Shown: in pieces, positions 1-7,172 of the stretch | Numbering within the stretch: the stretch's first letter is position 1 | How the letters are laid out: each line of letters begins with the position of its first letter | DNA from: Deltaproteobacteria bacterium | GTDB taxonomy: Bacteria > Desulfobacterota > Dissulfuribacteria > Dissulfuribacterales > QOAL01 | Assembly (NCBI GenBank): GCA_026996955.1 | Contig: JALWJV010000050.1 | Coordinates: forward strand, 1-7,536 | Direction of reading: 5' to 3' | DNA: 7,536 nucleotides | Translations under genes and position numbers: made by a program | Notes under the pieces: model-generated | Database searches by the model: none | What the model saw: only the letters and a program-made list of their open reading frames with translations | Told to the model about the DNA's origin: nothing

Positions 1-348
1 GTGCTTGCAAAACGTTATAAGGCCATGATAGCGCCAATTTCTGGAGTCAGCCTTCCACTGGAAACAGATAACGCCTTTCATTCATACCAGACATTCGTGG
101 TATTCGTGGAACAAAGGGACCGCGTCATGCAGATTTTGCGCAGCCAGGGCATCGAGGCCCAGATAGGAAGCTACAGCCTGCACACCCAACCAGCCTTTAA
201 GAGAGAGGCGCGCTGCAACTGGAAGGGTACCCTCTCCGGCAGCCTCTACGCCTACCAGCATTCCCTGGCCCTGCCACTCTACAACGGCATGACTAGGAAA
301 GAGCAGAAAAGCGTGGTGAACGCCCTTAAAGAGGCCGTGACATGTTAA
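1..348 (+). CDS. DegT/DnrJ/EryC1/StrS-family PLP-dependent sugar aminotransferase, C-terminal part only
   Basis: This is the C-terminal end of a pyridoxal-phosphate enzyme that transfers an amino group, usually from glutamate, to a keto group on a nucleotide sugar. The 115 visible residues carry the family's C-terminal pattern: HSYQTFVV at residues 27-34, then GIEAQIGSYSLHTQPAF at 50-66, and the closing HSLALPLYNGMTRKEQ at 87-102, where the LPLY and MT-x-x-EQ elements are typical. Full-length members have about 370-400 residues, so roughly the first two thirds, including the PLP-binding lysine, lie upstream. The GTG at base 1 is simply where the window begins and is probably an internal valine codon, not a start. 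The stop codon overlaps the start of the next gene by 7 bases. The family is clear; the exact sugar substrate cannot be read from this fragment. Confidence 0.88.
   Translation: MLAKRYKAMIAPISGVSLPLETDNAFHSYQTFVVFVEQRDRVMQILRSQGIEAQIGSYSLHTQPAFKREARCNWKGTLSGSLYAYQHSLALPLYNGMTRKEQKSVVNALKEAVTC
328..334 (+). promoter_or_regulatory. Shine-Dalgarno site for the GT4 gene, inside the aminotransferase gene
   Basis: AAAGAGG lies 7 bases before the ATG at 342, within the last codons of the upstream gene. Its position and the 7-base gene overlap support the ATG at 342 as the true start and suggest translational coupling. Confidence 0.6.
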
Positions 349-2162
349 AGGAACCGGACCTGCCAAGGGTTGCCCACATTGGCTGGCTGGCCTCCTCACA
401 TCTTGAACGAAGGGCAACAGAGCTTGCCCGGCAGGGCGTGCCAACCGTAGTCTTTACCGATCATATTCCATCCCGTCTGATGAGGGAGAGCCTTCCATTC
501 AGGGTTGAGGTCCTTCCAGGGGGACTTACACGCTTTCCCCGGCAACTGGTTAAATGGCTGGAAGAGCGGCTCAGGGTTCACAACATAGAAGTCCTGCATA
601 TACACTCAACACATTTCCCTGCGGCCCTGGGCCTTTTTGTAAGGGACGTGCCACGTGTTACATCAATATGGGATTTCGTTTACTCCAGAGACACCATATC
701 CCCCCTCTACCACAAAATCATACTGGACGAACTGCTCAGGGGAAGGCTCTCTGAATTTGTCTCATTCTCCTCCAAAGTGGTCATGGAGAGATGGATCAAG
801 CAGGGATTTCCAAAATCCAGGGCACTATGGCACTCATGGGGAGTTGATTTAGACAGGTTTTCAAATGCCCGAAACAGAGAAGAAATAAGAAAGCTTCGAG
901 AGCGCCACGGAATCGGGTCTGACAGCAAATTAATATTCAGCCCAAGGACTCCAAGCCTCCAGGCAAACGTGGACCTCCTGCTCCAGGCCCTTCCCCTTGT
1001 AAATAAAAAACACGAGGTCACCTGCATAGTAACAGGCCATGCGTTCCCACCTGAGACACGCTACCTTGAACGGATTGTGAAGCGCAGTGCAATACGCCAC
1101 AGGGTCCGTTTCACTGAAACCATACATAACCAGGCCTTGCTGTCTCACTACTATCAGGCGGCGGATATGGTGGTCTCCCTGCATTCAAACGATCATAACC
1201 CCGCCTCGGTGCTTGAGGCAATGGCAGCAGGCGCACTGGTGCTTATCAACGAATCCCCTGAGGTGGAGTTCTGGATCAGGGACGGACAAAATGGCCTGGT
1301 GGCCAAAACCCGCTATCTGAAACACCTTGTAAAAAAGCTCACAGATGGCCTCAATCTTGACCCTTTCACAAAAAAGGCGTGGCGCAAGTTCAACCGGGCA
1401 TTCATTAAAAAAGATGCAAACTTCCGTGCCACTATCCACCAGGTAATTCGAGACTATGACCGTATCCGGCGGATCCCCCCCCTAACCCATTACTCGGATT
1501 TTCATCACGGATTGCTGGCGGATATCTGCGGGGATTACAGAGAAGCCCTGAGGCTTTATGAGCGAGCCAGGGATGAAAAACAGAAAAGCCCGTACCTTGA
1601 GCCTGTCATACGGGAAAAAAGGGATTTTATTGAAAAAAAATCCCGAATTACGGCCTTCCACACAGGACGGGCCAATCCCAACATATTAAAGCTGAGTGAT
1701 ATCCCCACAACACATTGGCAAAAAAAGATAGACCTTGTTGAATATCCCAAGAGCCTTTTTCGTCATGACATTATCGCAGGTTTCTATCCTCTTTTACGCG
1801 AACGCCGATTTGACGACCTATTGTTTTTGATTGACCTCCTATCTGACCATTTCCACACAGACAACCTGGAATGGCTATCCGAGAGCGTAAACTGGTTTGG
1901 CGAAAGATGGGGCCTGTGGGAGGAGTGTTCTGAAATACTTCTAAAGGTCAAATACGGAGGCACCTCCCTTGGATGTCATGCACTAAGGGCAGCTCAAGAG
2001 TTGGGAGAGGGGCACAGCCTTTTCCGGACTTTGCTTGAAAAGGCCGTTGAGTGGACAAGTTGTTCCATTGACATGATAAACCCTGAACTGGACAGGAAGT
2101 ACCGCCGAGAGATCAATGAGGCAGCCTCACGCCTCCTTTCCATGCAGAGGATGGTGGCCTGA
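342..2162 (+). CDS. GT4-like glycosyltransferase with a long C-terminal helical extension
   Basis: A 606-residue, probably cytoplasmic glycosyltransferase with a GT-B fold. The N-terminal domain (about 8-165) begins with RVAHIGWLASSHLERRATELARQG, split here as beta strand (9-15) and helix (18-31), followed by EVLHIHSTH at 83-91. The C-terminal Rossmann domain starts near 197 with LIFSPRTPSLQANVDLLLQA and continues with VTGH at 230-233. The donor-binding segment is HNPASVLEAMAAGALVLINE at 285-304. In the EX7E pattern of GT4 the first acid is Asp284 and the second Glu292. The catalytic module ends near 375. Residues 380-606 are extra: a stretch around 386-410 (HHGLLADICGDYREALRLYE) reads like one TPR-type helical hairpin, and the rest is predicted helical but unrecognised. 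No signal peptide or membrane segment is apparent. It overlaps both neighbours (7 bases upstream, 1 base downstream). Sugar donor and acceptor are unknown. Confidence 0.85.
   Translation: MLKEPDLPRVAHIGWLASSHLERRATELARQGVPTVVFTDHIPSRLMRESLPFRVEVLPGGLTRFPRQLVKWLEERLRVHNIEVLHIHSTHFPAALGLFVRDVPRVTSIWDFVYSRDTISPLYHKIILDELLRGRLSEFVSFSSKVVMERWIKQGFPKSRALWHSWGVDLDRFSNARNREEIRKLRERHGIGSDSKLIFSPRTPSLQANVDLLLQALPLVNKKHEVTCIVTGHAFPPETRYLERIVKRSAIRHRVRFTETIHNQALLSHYYQAADMVVSLHSNDHNPASVLEAMAAGALVLINESPEVEFWIRDGQNGLVAKTRYLKHLVKKLTDGLNLDPFTKKAWRKFNRAFIKKDANFRATIHQVIRDYDRIRRIPPLTHYSDFHHGLLADICGDYREALRLYERARDEKQKSPYLEPVIREKRDFIEKKSRITAFHTGRANPNILKLSDIPTTHWQKKIDLVEYPKSLFRHDIIAGFYPLLRERRFDDLLFLIDLLSDHFHTDNLEWLSESVNWFGERWGLWEECSEILLKVKYGGTSLGCHALRAAQELGEGHSLFRTLLEKAVEWTSCSIDMINPELDRKYRREINEAASRLLSMQRMVA
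1621..1644 (+). repeat. 8-bp inverted repeat with an A8 tract inside the GT4 gene
   Basis: GGGATTTT (1621-1628) and AAAATCCC (1637-1644) are exact reverse complements separated by 8 bases. The right arm sits at the end of a run of eight A's (1633-1640), which encodes part of Glu-Lys-Lys at residues 431-433. It lies between the catalytic module and the extra C-terminal region. It may be coincidence in A-rich codons. Confidence 0.5.
2146..2157 (+). promoter_or_regulatory. Probable Shine-Dalgarno region for the carbamoyltransferase gene
   Basis: Two purine-rich candidates precede the ATG at 2162: AGAGG at 2146-2150 (11-base spacer) and GGTGG at 2153-2157 (4-base spacer). Neither has ideal spacing. 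The stop and start codons share one base (TGATG, 2160-2164), so re-initiation by terminating ribosomes is plausible. Confidence 0.4.
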
Positions 2163-3796
2163 TGAATGTCCTTGGCATCCACTTGGGCCATGATGCCAAT
2201 GCGGCCCTCATTATGAACGGTAAAATTGTGGCCGATGTCATGGAAGAACGGTTTTCAAGGGTCAAGCATTCTGCCGACCCGCCTCGAAACGCCGTGGCTG
2301 CCTGTCTGGCCATGGGGAACATCAGGGCAGATGAGCTGGATATCATAGCCATAACTGGGCAAAACCTTCACAAAGACATAGAGTATATATTTAAACTCCA
2401 GGATATCGACCGGTTCCCCACATATTTTCAGCGCTACTCCCTGACTCCGGCAACACTGTTAAAGAATTATGATCATCACATGTGCCACGCCGCCTGCGCC
2501 TATTATCTCTCGCCGTTTTCAGACCCTGCCCTGATTTTTGTAAGTGACGGTTTTGGCGATGACTGCTCCATATCATTATGGACAGGCCAAGGCACCAGCA
2601 TGAGTCTATTAAAAAAATACCCTTCGGAAGGATCACTTGGCTGGTTTTACTCCAACGTAACCGAGGCCCTTGGCTGGATACACGGTGATGGAGAGGGAAA
2701 GACCATGGCACTTGCCGCCAAGGGCGATCCGGCCAATGCATATAATACGCTTGGGGATTTCTGTCCCCGGTATCACAATGGGGAACTGAAAAAGCCTCAC
2801 CATTTCGGAAAGATATGCAAGGTGACAGAAAGGGGTGCAATCCAGTGGCATATGCCAGACGCTACCAAAATCAGGGGATTGCTTAACGGCTTCACCCGGG
2901 AAGAGCTTGCCGCTTCGGCCCAGGAGCTGATCGAGGAAAATCACCTCTCCCTGTGCACCCACTGGCTCCAAAGGACTGGCATTGAAAGGCTATGCCTGGC
3001 AGGGGGTGTGTTTCTGAATATCATCCTTAACAGGAAACTGGCAGACACAGTCCCACTAAACAAGCTGTTTATATACCCGAATCCAGGAGATTCCGGCCTG
3101 GCTTTAGGTGCCGCCCTCTGTGCACTTTCTGAATACGCACCGGAAGAGCTGCCAGGCAGTCTTGATTCACCCTATCTGGGGCCAAACTTCACAGACCAAG
3201 AGATTCTGTACACACTGAGGCAACGTAAGATCAGATTTACTGAACACCACGGGGACAGCCTTATTGAAACCGTGGCAAGGGCACTTTCTGAAAATCTATG
3301 TGTGGGCTGGTTTCAGGGTAGAATGGAAACCGGGCCCAGGGCCCTTGGGAACCGCTCCATCCTGATGAACCCGTGCCATGCTGAAAACCAGGAGTATATA
3401 AATACCCGGGTCAAATTCCGCGAACCCTTCAGGCCCTTCTGCCCAAGCATCCTGGACACAGACCGTGACCGTTATCTTGTGGAAAAAGACAATGCGCCGT
3501 TTATGATCCTGGCATTTAATTCTCCGGAGCAGGTACAGGCACGAATAGGGGCTGTTGTCCATATTGACGGCACCATACGGCCACAGATTGTCACCAGTAC
3601 AGGCAATCCCCTCTTCCACCGCCTGATCAGGGCATTCAAAAAACTCACCGGCCAGGGGATTCTCCTTAACACCTCATTTAACTTAGGGGGAGAACCTCTT
3701 GTTTGCACACCGGAAGATGCCATCCGCTGTTTTTATTCATCCGGAATGGACATGCTGGTACTTGGCCCTTTTGTAATCTCAAAGCAGGAGCCATAG
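2162..3796 (+). CDS. Carbamoyltransferase of the NodU/CmcH/TobZ family
   Basis: A 544-residue enzyme of the family that transfers a carbamoyl group from carbamoyl phosphate, via a carbamoyl-adenylate formed with ATP, to a hydroxyl group of a sugar or natural product. The N-terminal Kae1-like domain (about 1-345) has GIHLGHDANAAL at 5-16, EERFSRVKH at 28-36, the metal-site motif HHMCHA at 105-110, SDGFGDD at 128-134, GEGKTMALAAKG at 177-188, AGGVFLN at 280-286 and NPGDSGLALG at 307-316. The C-terminal YrdC-like domain (about 350-540) has GRMETGPRALGNRSIL at 386-401, FREPFRPFCPSIL at 419-431 and LLNTSFNLGGEPLV at 501-514. By analogy with TobZ, His105, His109, Asp129 and Asp310 would be the metal ligands (inferred by position). 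Length is normal for the family and no key motif is missing. In this setting the likely acceptor is a sugar of the glycan being built, but a small molecule is possible. Confidence 0.93.
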   Translation: MNVLGIHLGHDANAALIMNGKIVADVMEERFSRVKHSADPPRNAVAACLAMGNIRADELDIIAITGQNLHKDIEYIFKLQDIDRFPTYFQRYSLTPATLLKNYDHHMCHAACAYYLSPFSDPALIFVSDGFGDDCSISLWTGQGTSMSLLKKYPSEGSLGWFYSNVTEALGWIHGDGEGKTMALAAKGDPANAYNTLGDFCPRYHNGELKKPHHFGKICKVTERGAIQWHMPDATKIRGLLNGFTREELAASAQELIEENHLSLCTHWLQRTGIERLCLAGGVFLNIILNRKLADTVPLNKLFIYPNPGDSGLALGAALCALSEYAPEELPGSLDSPYLGPNFTDQEILYTLRQRKIRFTEHHGDSLIETVARALSENLCVGWFQGRMETGPRALGNRSILMNPCHAENQEYINTRVKFREPFRPFCPSILDTDRDRYLVEKDNAPFMILAFNSPEQVQARIGAVVHIDGTIRPQIVTSTGNPLFHRLIRAFKKLTGQGILLNTSFNLGGEPLVCTPEDAIRCFYSSGMDMLVLGPFVISKQEP

Positions 3797-3802
3797 CAGG
3801 AG
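3784..3802 (+). promoter_or_regulatory. Duplicated GCAGGAG ribosome-binding sequence before asnB-like gene
   Basis: GCAGGAG occurs twice, at 3784-3790 and 3796-3802, separated by 5 bases. The second copy touches the ATG at 3803, too close for a normal Shine-Dalgarno site; the first is 12 bases away, which is long but usable. The start codon itself is fixed by the protein, because the catalytic cysteine must be residue 2. Confidence 0.55.
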
Positions 3803-5707
3803 ATGTGTGGAATTGTGGGTTGTCTCCACCTGGAGGGCCACAATGTGCCTGAGATACTGATAGAGCGTATGACTTGCGCCCTGACTCACAGGGGACCTGA
3901 CGCACAGGGTTACTGGGCCTGCAAAAATGTGGGGATAGGCCACACCAGGCTTGCCATCGTTGATCCAACCAGCCGTTCTGCACAGCCCATGTCCTCGCCT
4001 GAAGGGCGATACATCCTGACATATAGCGGGGAGATCTATAACTACCGTGAACTTCGTAAGGAGCTTCAACGGGCAGGACACGAATTCCATTCCTCAGGCG
4101 ATACCGAAGTATTGTTAAATGCCCTCATTGAGTGGGGAGAGGATGCAATACCGCTTCTTAACGGAATGTTTGCATTCGCCCTCTGGGACAGGGAGAAAAA
4201 CTCCCTTTTACTGGCAAGAGACCGTTACGGGATAAAACCGCTTTACTACAGTCTAAGAAACAATATCTTTGTATTCGGCTCTGAGATCAAGGCAATTCTG
4301 GCGCATCCTGGATTCGGTGCAGAACTTGATCTGGAAGGCCTGCTTGAATATTTCACTTTTCAGAATTTTTTCTCGGATCGAACACTCTTCAAGGCTATTC
4401 ACACCTTCCCGGCAGGCTGCTTTATGCGTATCAATCCCGAAAGCAGCCTCCCGCGGCCCATCAGATACTGGGATTTTCATTTCGCAGAACCGGAAGACCA
4501 GGCAGACCAGAGGGAGTATGAGGAAGAATTAGGCCGCCTCTTCCGCCAGGCCGTAATGCGCCAAATGATGGGTGATGCGGAAATAGGCACCTATCTCAGC
4601 TCTGGCATGGATTCAGGCGCCATAACGGCTGTTGCAGCCAGCAGGTCCCAGAGGCTTAAAACCTTTACCTGCGGTTTTGATCTCGGTTCCGCCAAGGGGG
4701 CTGAACTCGGATTTGACGAAAGGGCACAGGCAAGGACGCTATCTGCAAGATACGGGACCGATCACCACGAGATTGTCTTAATGGCAGGGGATATGGGGCG
4801 CTGCCTACCTGATGTTGTGTATGCGCTGGATGAGCCAAGGGTTGGCCAGAGTTATCCAAACTATTACGCATCAAAACTTGCGGCGAATTTCGTTAAGGTA
4901 GTGCTTGCCGGCACCGGAGGAGATGAGCTCTTTGCAGGATACCCCTGGCGCTATTACCGCACTGTCCACTCAACATCCTTCAAACAGTTTGTGGACAACT
5001 ACTACCTGTTCTGGCAGCGGCTTATCCCAAACCGTACTATCAAAAAGGTCTTTGCGCCGGTATGGAGCCAGGTAAAACACGTGTGGACAAGGGATATCTT
5101 TTTCAATGTATTTAGCAACTATCCCACTGAGATTGAACGCCCGGAAGATTACATAAACCTCTCCCTCTATTTCGAGGCAAAAACCTTTCTTCATGGCCTG
5201 TTGCTTGTTGAGGACAAACTTTCCATGGCCCACGGGCTTGAAACCAGGGTACCATTTCTGGACAACGATCTTGTGGACTTTGCCATGCAGATTCCAATAA
5301 GGTGCAAGCTTGGAAATCTGGGGAAAGTAATGGCCCTTAACGAAAACGAGCCGGGGCCAAAGGTTAAACGCTACTTTCAAAAAACCCGCGACGGCAAGCT
5401 CATTTTGCGCAAGGTGATGAAGAAGTATGTGGGCCAAGAGACTGCCTCTGCCATCAAACAGGGATTCAGCGGCCCTGATGCAAGCTGGTTCAGGACAGAT
5501 GCCATTGGGATGGTGGGTGACAGGCTCCTATCGGGCACAAGCCCAATATTTGAAGTTCTTGACCGGCCCACTGTACAGGGATTGGTAAGGGAACACCTGG
5601 CCGGCAAGGTAAACCGCCGCCTGCTTATCTGGTCCCTGCTTTCATTTGACCAGTGGTGCCGAACCTTCCTGGACATGGGCAATGAATCGCGCTGTTTCAA
5701 AGTGTAA
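3803..5707 (+). CDS. asnB: AsnB-type glutamine-hydrolysing amidotransferase (asparagine synthetase family)
   Basis: A 634-residue, probably cytoplasmic two-domain enzyme. The N-terminal class II glutaminase domain (about 2-210) releases ammonia from glutamine; Cys2 in MCGIVG is the nucleophile after Met removal, which fixes the start. It also shows THRGPDAQGYW at 28-38, GHTRLAIVD at 46-54, SGEIYNY at 75-81 and SGDTEV at 98-103. The synthetase domain (about 240-620) has the ATP-pyrophosphatase loop as SSGMDS at 266-271, GTGGDELFAGY at 370-380, and DKLSMAHGLETRVPFLD at 471-487. Ammonia is passed to an acyl-adenylate to give an amide. In glycan loci such paralogues are thought to amidate uronic acids (WbpS-like role) rather than make free asparagine; that is an inference here. 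Two deviations stand out: Ser75 replaces the usual oxyanion-hole Asn, and Ser267 replaces the first Gly of SGGxDS. The gene starts 6 bases after the carbamoyltransferase stop. The symbol is the family name, not proof of housekeeping asparagine synthesis. Confidence 0.9.
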   Translation: MCGIVGCLHLEGHNVPEILIERMTCALTHRGPDAQGYWACKNVGIGHTRLAIVDPTSRSAQPMSSPEGRYILTYSGEIYNYRELRKELQRAGHEFHSSGDTEVLLNALIEWGEDAIPLLNGMFAFALWDREKNSLLLARDRYGIKPLYYSLRNNIFVFGSEIKAILAHPGFGAELDLEGLLEYFTFQNFFSDRTLFKAIHTFPAGCFMRINPESSLPRPIRYWDFHFAEPEDQADQREYEEELGRLFRQAVMRQMMGDAEIGTYLSSGMDSGAITAVAASRSQRLKTFTCGFDLGSAKGAELGFDERAQARTLSARYGTDHHEIVLMAGDMGRCLPDVVYALDEPRVGQSYPNYYASKLAANFVKVVLAGTGGDELFAGYPWRYYRTVHSTSFKQFVDNYYLFWQRLIPNRTIKKVFAPVWSQVKHVWTRDIFFNVFSNYPTEIERPEDYINLSLYFEAKTFLHGLLLVEDKLSMAHGLETRVPFLDNDLVDFAMQIPIRCKLGNLGKVMALNENEPGPKVKRYFQKTRDGKLILRKVMKKYVGQETASAIKQGFSGPDASWFRTDAIGMVGDRLLSGTSPIFEVLDRPTVQGLVREHLAGKVNRRLLIWSLLSFDQWCRTFLDMGNESRCFKV

Positions 5708-5724
5708 GGCCTGCAATTAAGGCC
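5708..5724 (+). repeat. Short inverted repeat in the asnB-radical SAM gap
   Basis: GGCCT (5708-5712) can pair with AGGCC (5720-5724) around a 7-base loop immediately after the asnB-like stop codon; AAGGCC is also repeated directly (5706-5711 and 5719-5724). A 5-bp stem with no following U-tract is too weak to call a terminator. It could shape the transcript between the two genes or be chance. The rest of the 37-base gap shows no promoter-like elements. Confidence 0.35.
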
Positions 5725-5744
5725 ATCTCGAAAATCCCAAAATA

Positions 5745-7091
5745 TTGAATGATCTAGAAACCATACTGATCACCCCTGCCAATAACAGCACGGGCAGGCA
5801 TGGCCCTCCAGGGCACGACATCTCCAGATGGCTTGAACTTAGGCCCTGGGACACATTGCCCCATGAGGCCCTTGGGGAAACGGTTCTGGCAGTACCTGTG
5901 CGGGCCACTTTCCCTGGACCTGACATTATCAGCCAGGCCATTGAATCGCACAAGGCCACCGGTGCTGATATCACCAGACCTGACCAAGGGTGGCTTCCAG
6001 ACCATGACTTCACTATTTATGACAGGAGGACACTTAAGGCCGGCCAGCCATTACCGAAGCTTTCAACCCTGCCACGCTTGCGCCTGAATGTGTTCGTCCC
6101 CTCGCGCAGACTGATTTCCGCCAATGAAAAGATTAAAGCCGCTGTCTTTGGCCGCACCAAGGGCATACACGTAACCCTTGCGGAAAAATGCTCAATGGGA
6201 TGCCGTATGTGTCCGTTCAACGGCTCAGATATACCACCACGGCACAAGTCCTATTATCAGGCATACATGAAACGCCGGGCAGAATATTCGTTCATAACAC
6301 CTGAAAATCTTGCAGCCTATGTGACTCTTATCCAAAAGGTGCAGCCAGTAAGGTCGGTGAGCCTGTTTGGCCCTGGTGAGCCTTTTACCAACCCCTTTGT
6401 CACAGAAATCCTCAGATGGTGCAGCAACAACGGAATCAGCGTGAACTTTACCACAAACGGTAACAGCATCAGAAACCATCATCTTGCCCCATTGCGGGCC
6501 GCAAAAATAAATAACATTACAATAAGCGCCGATGCAGTCACTGCTGAAACATACAGGGCAATCAAGCCAAACGGCGACTGGAATACGCTGCTCAAGACAG
6601 TGACCAGACTACGCCAGCTGCAGGAAGACGGGGCATCCTTCAGGCTAACGCTATCTTTCATCCGTCAACCATTAAATGAACATGAGGAGGAGTCTTTCCA
6701 TGCATTCTGGGGCAGGTGGGCAGATGAAACCGTGGTAACTTCTCGCTACCACATGGGCCAGCCCACGTACCAGGCCTCTTGGAATTCACCCTTCCGGCTG
6801 CCCTGCGCCAGCCTTTTTAATGGCGTGCATGTACTTACAAACGGGGACTGCTGGACGTGTTCTGCCGGGGCACCGGATGAATTCATGCTGGGAAATCTCT
6901 TAACAGACGGACCGGAAGCCATATGGGAAAAACTTAACGAATATATTACCAGATATCTGGCTCACGGTATGGCAAGGGAGATCTGTAAGGATTGCTCCTG
7001 GTGGCGCCAGTCACACCACTTGGTGGAATATGAATCAGGCAACAAGAGGGCCATAATCCGGCCATACAGCTACAAGATTCTCCACAGCTAA
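5745..7091 (+). CDS. Radical SAM protein with SPASM-like auxiliary cluster and a nucleotidyltransferase-like N-terminal segment
   Basis: A 448-residue iron-sulfur enzyme that should cleave S-adenosylmethionine to a 5'-deoxyadenosyl radical. The canonical CxxxCxxC is Cys149, Cys153 and Cys156 (LAEKCSMGCRMCPF). It is followed by GPGEPFTNP at 209-217, in the place of the family's GGE motif, and FTTNG at 235-239. The C-terminal region has Cys354, CWTC (369-372), LGNLLTDGPEAIWE (382-395) and CKDC (414-417), a short SPASM/Twitch pattern fit for one auxiliary [4Fe-4S] cluster. Residues 1-130 are additional. Residues 48-98 resemble the second half of SpsF/NeuA-like cytidylyltransferases, but the nucleotide-binding N-terminus is absent. 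No in-frame ATG exists before the CxxxCxxC motif. TTG at 5745 is the first start-like codon after an in-frame stop at 5718-5720, and GTG at 5898 is the next reasonable choice. No Shine-Dalgarno sequence is evident. The substrate is unknown; context suggests a sugar, lipid carrier or peptide tied to the glycan pathway. Confidence 0.85.
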   Translation: MNDLETILITPANNSTGRHGPPGHDISRWLELRPWDTLPHEALGETVLAVPVRATFPGPDIISQAIESHKATGADITRPDQGWLPDHDFTIYDRRTLKAGQPLPKLSTLPRLRLNVFVPSRRLISANEKIKAAVFGRTKGIHVTLAEKCSMGCRMCPFNGSDIPPRHKSYYQAYMKRRAEYSFITPENLAAYVTLIQKVQPVRSVSLFGPGEPFTNPFVTEILRWCSNNGISVNFTTNGNSIRNHHLAPLRAAKINNITISADAVTAETYRAIKPNGDWNTLLKTVTRLRQLQEDGASFRLTLSFIRQPLNEHEEESFHAFWGRWADETVVTSRYHMGQPTYQASWNSPFRLPCASLFNGVHVLTNGDCWTCSAGAPDEFMLGNLLTDGPEAIWEKLNEYITRYLAHGMAREICKDCSWWRQSHHLVEYESGNKRAIIRPYSYKILHS

Positions 7092-7172
7092 ATGACGTGG
7101 CAACGGTGAAGCATATTGGTTGGATCAGGTTCGTGGTGTCCTTGGTTTGGAATAGATATTCGGCCTTTTTTT
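7092..7172 (+). other. 81-base gap without a convincing gene
   Basis: Between the radical SAM stop and the GT2 start I see no clear promoter, terminator or Shine-Dalgarno site. It contains a run of seven T's (7166-7172) directly before the ATG and a small inverted repeat GAATA/TATTC (7150-7160) whose 2-base loop is too tight to form. A 32-codon reading frame from GTG at 7106 to TAA at 7202-7204 overlaps the next gene and is not called. Confidence 0.4.

Noticed and set aside
1..3. GTG at base 1 as a real start codon
   Set aside because: The protein begins deep within the aminotransferase C-terminal domain, so the gene must extend upstream of the window.
2391..2971. Long minus-strand open frames opposite the carbamoyltransferase gene
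   Set aside because: They lie antisense to a gene whose motifs are all intact, and their translations show no recognisable domain.
3330..3352. GGGCCC-rich direct repeat in the carbamoyltransferase gene
   Set aside because: It encodes the conserved TGPRALGNRS motif, and the repetition follows from codon choice.
4970..5437. 155-codon minus-strand frame opposite the asnB-like gene
   Set aside because: It is a shadow of the conserved synthetase domain; no motif or ribosome site supports it.
5708..5744. Terminator or promoter between the asnB-like and radical SAM genes
   Set aside because: The stem is only 5 bp without a U-tract, and no -35/-10 pair fits in the 37-base gap.
7150..7172. Rho-independent terminator ending in the T7 run before the GT2 gene
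   Set aside because: The only upstream inverted repeat (GAATA/TATTC) has a 2-base loop and AT-rich stem, and GGCC next to the T run has no partner.
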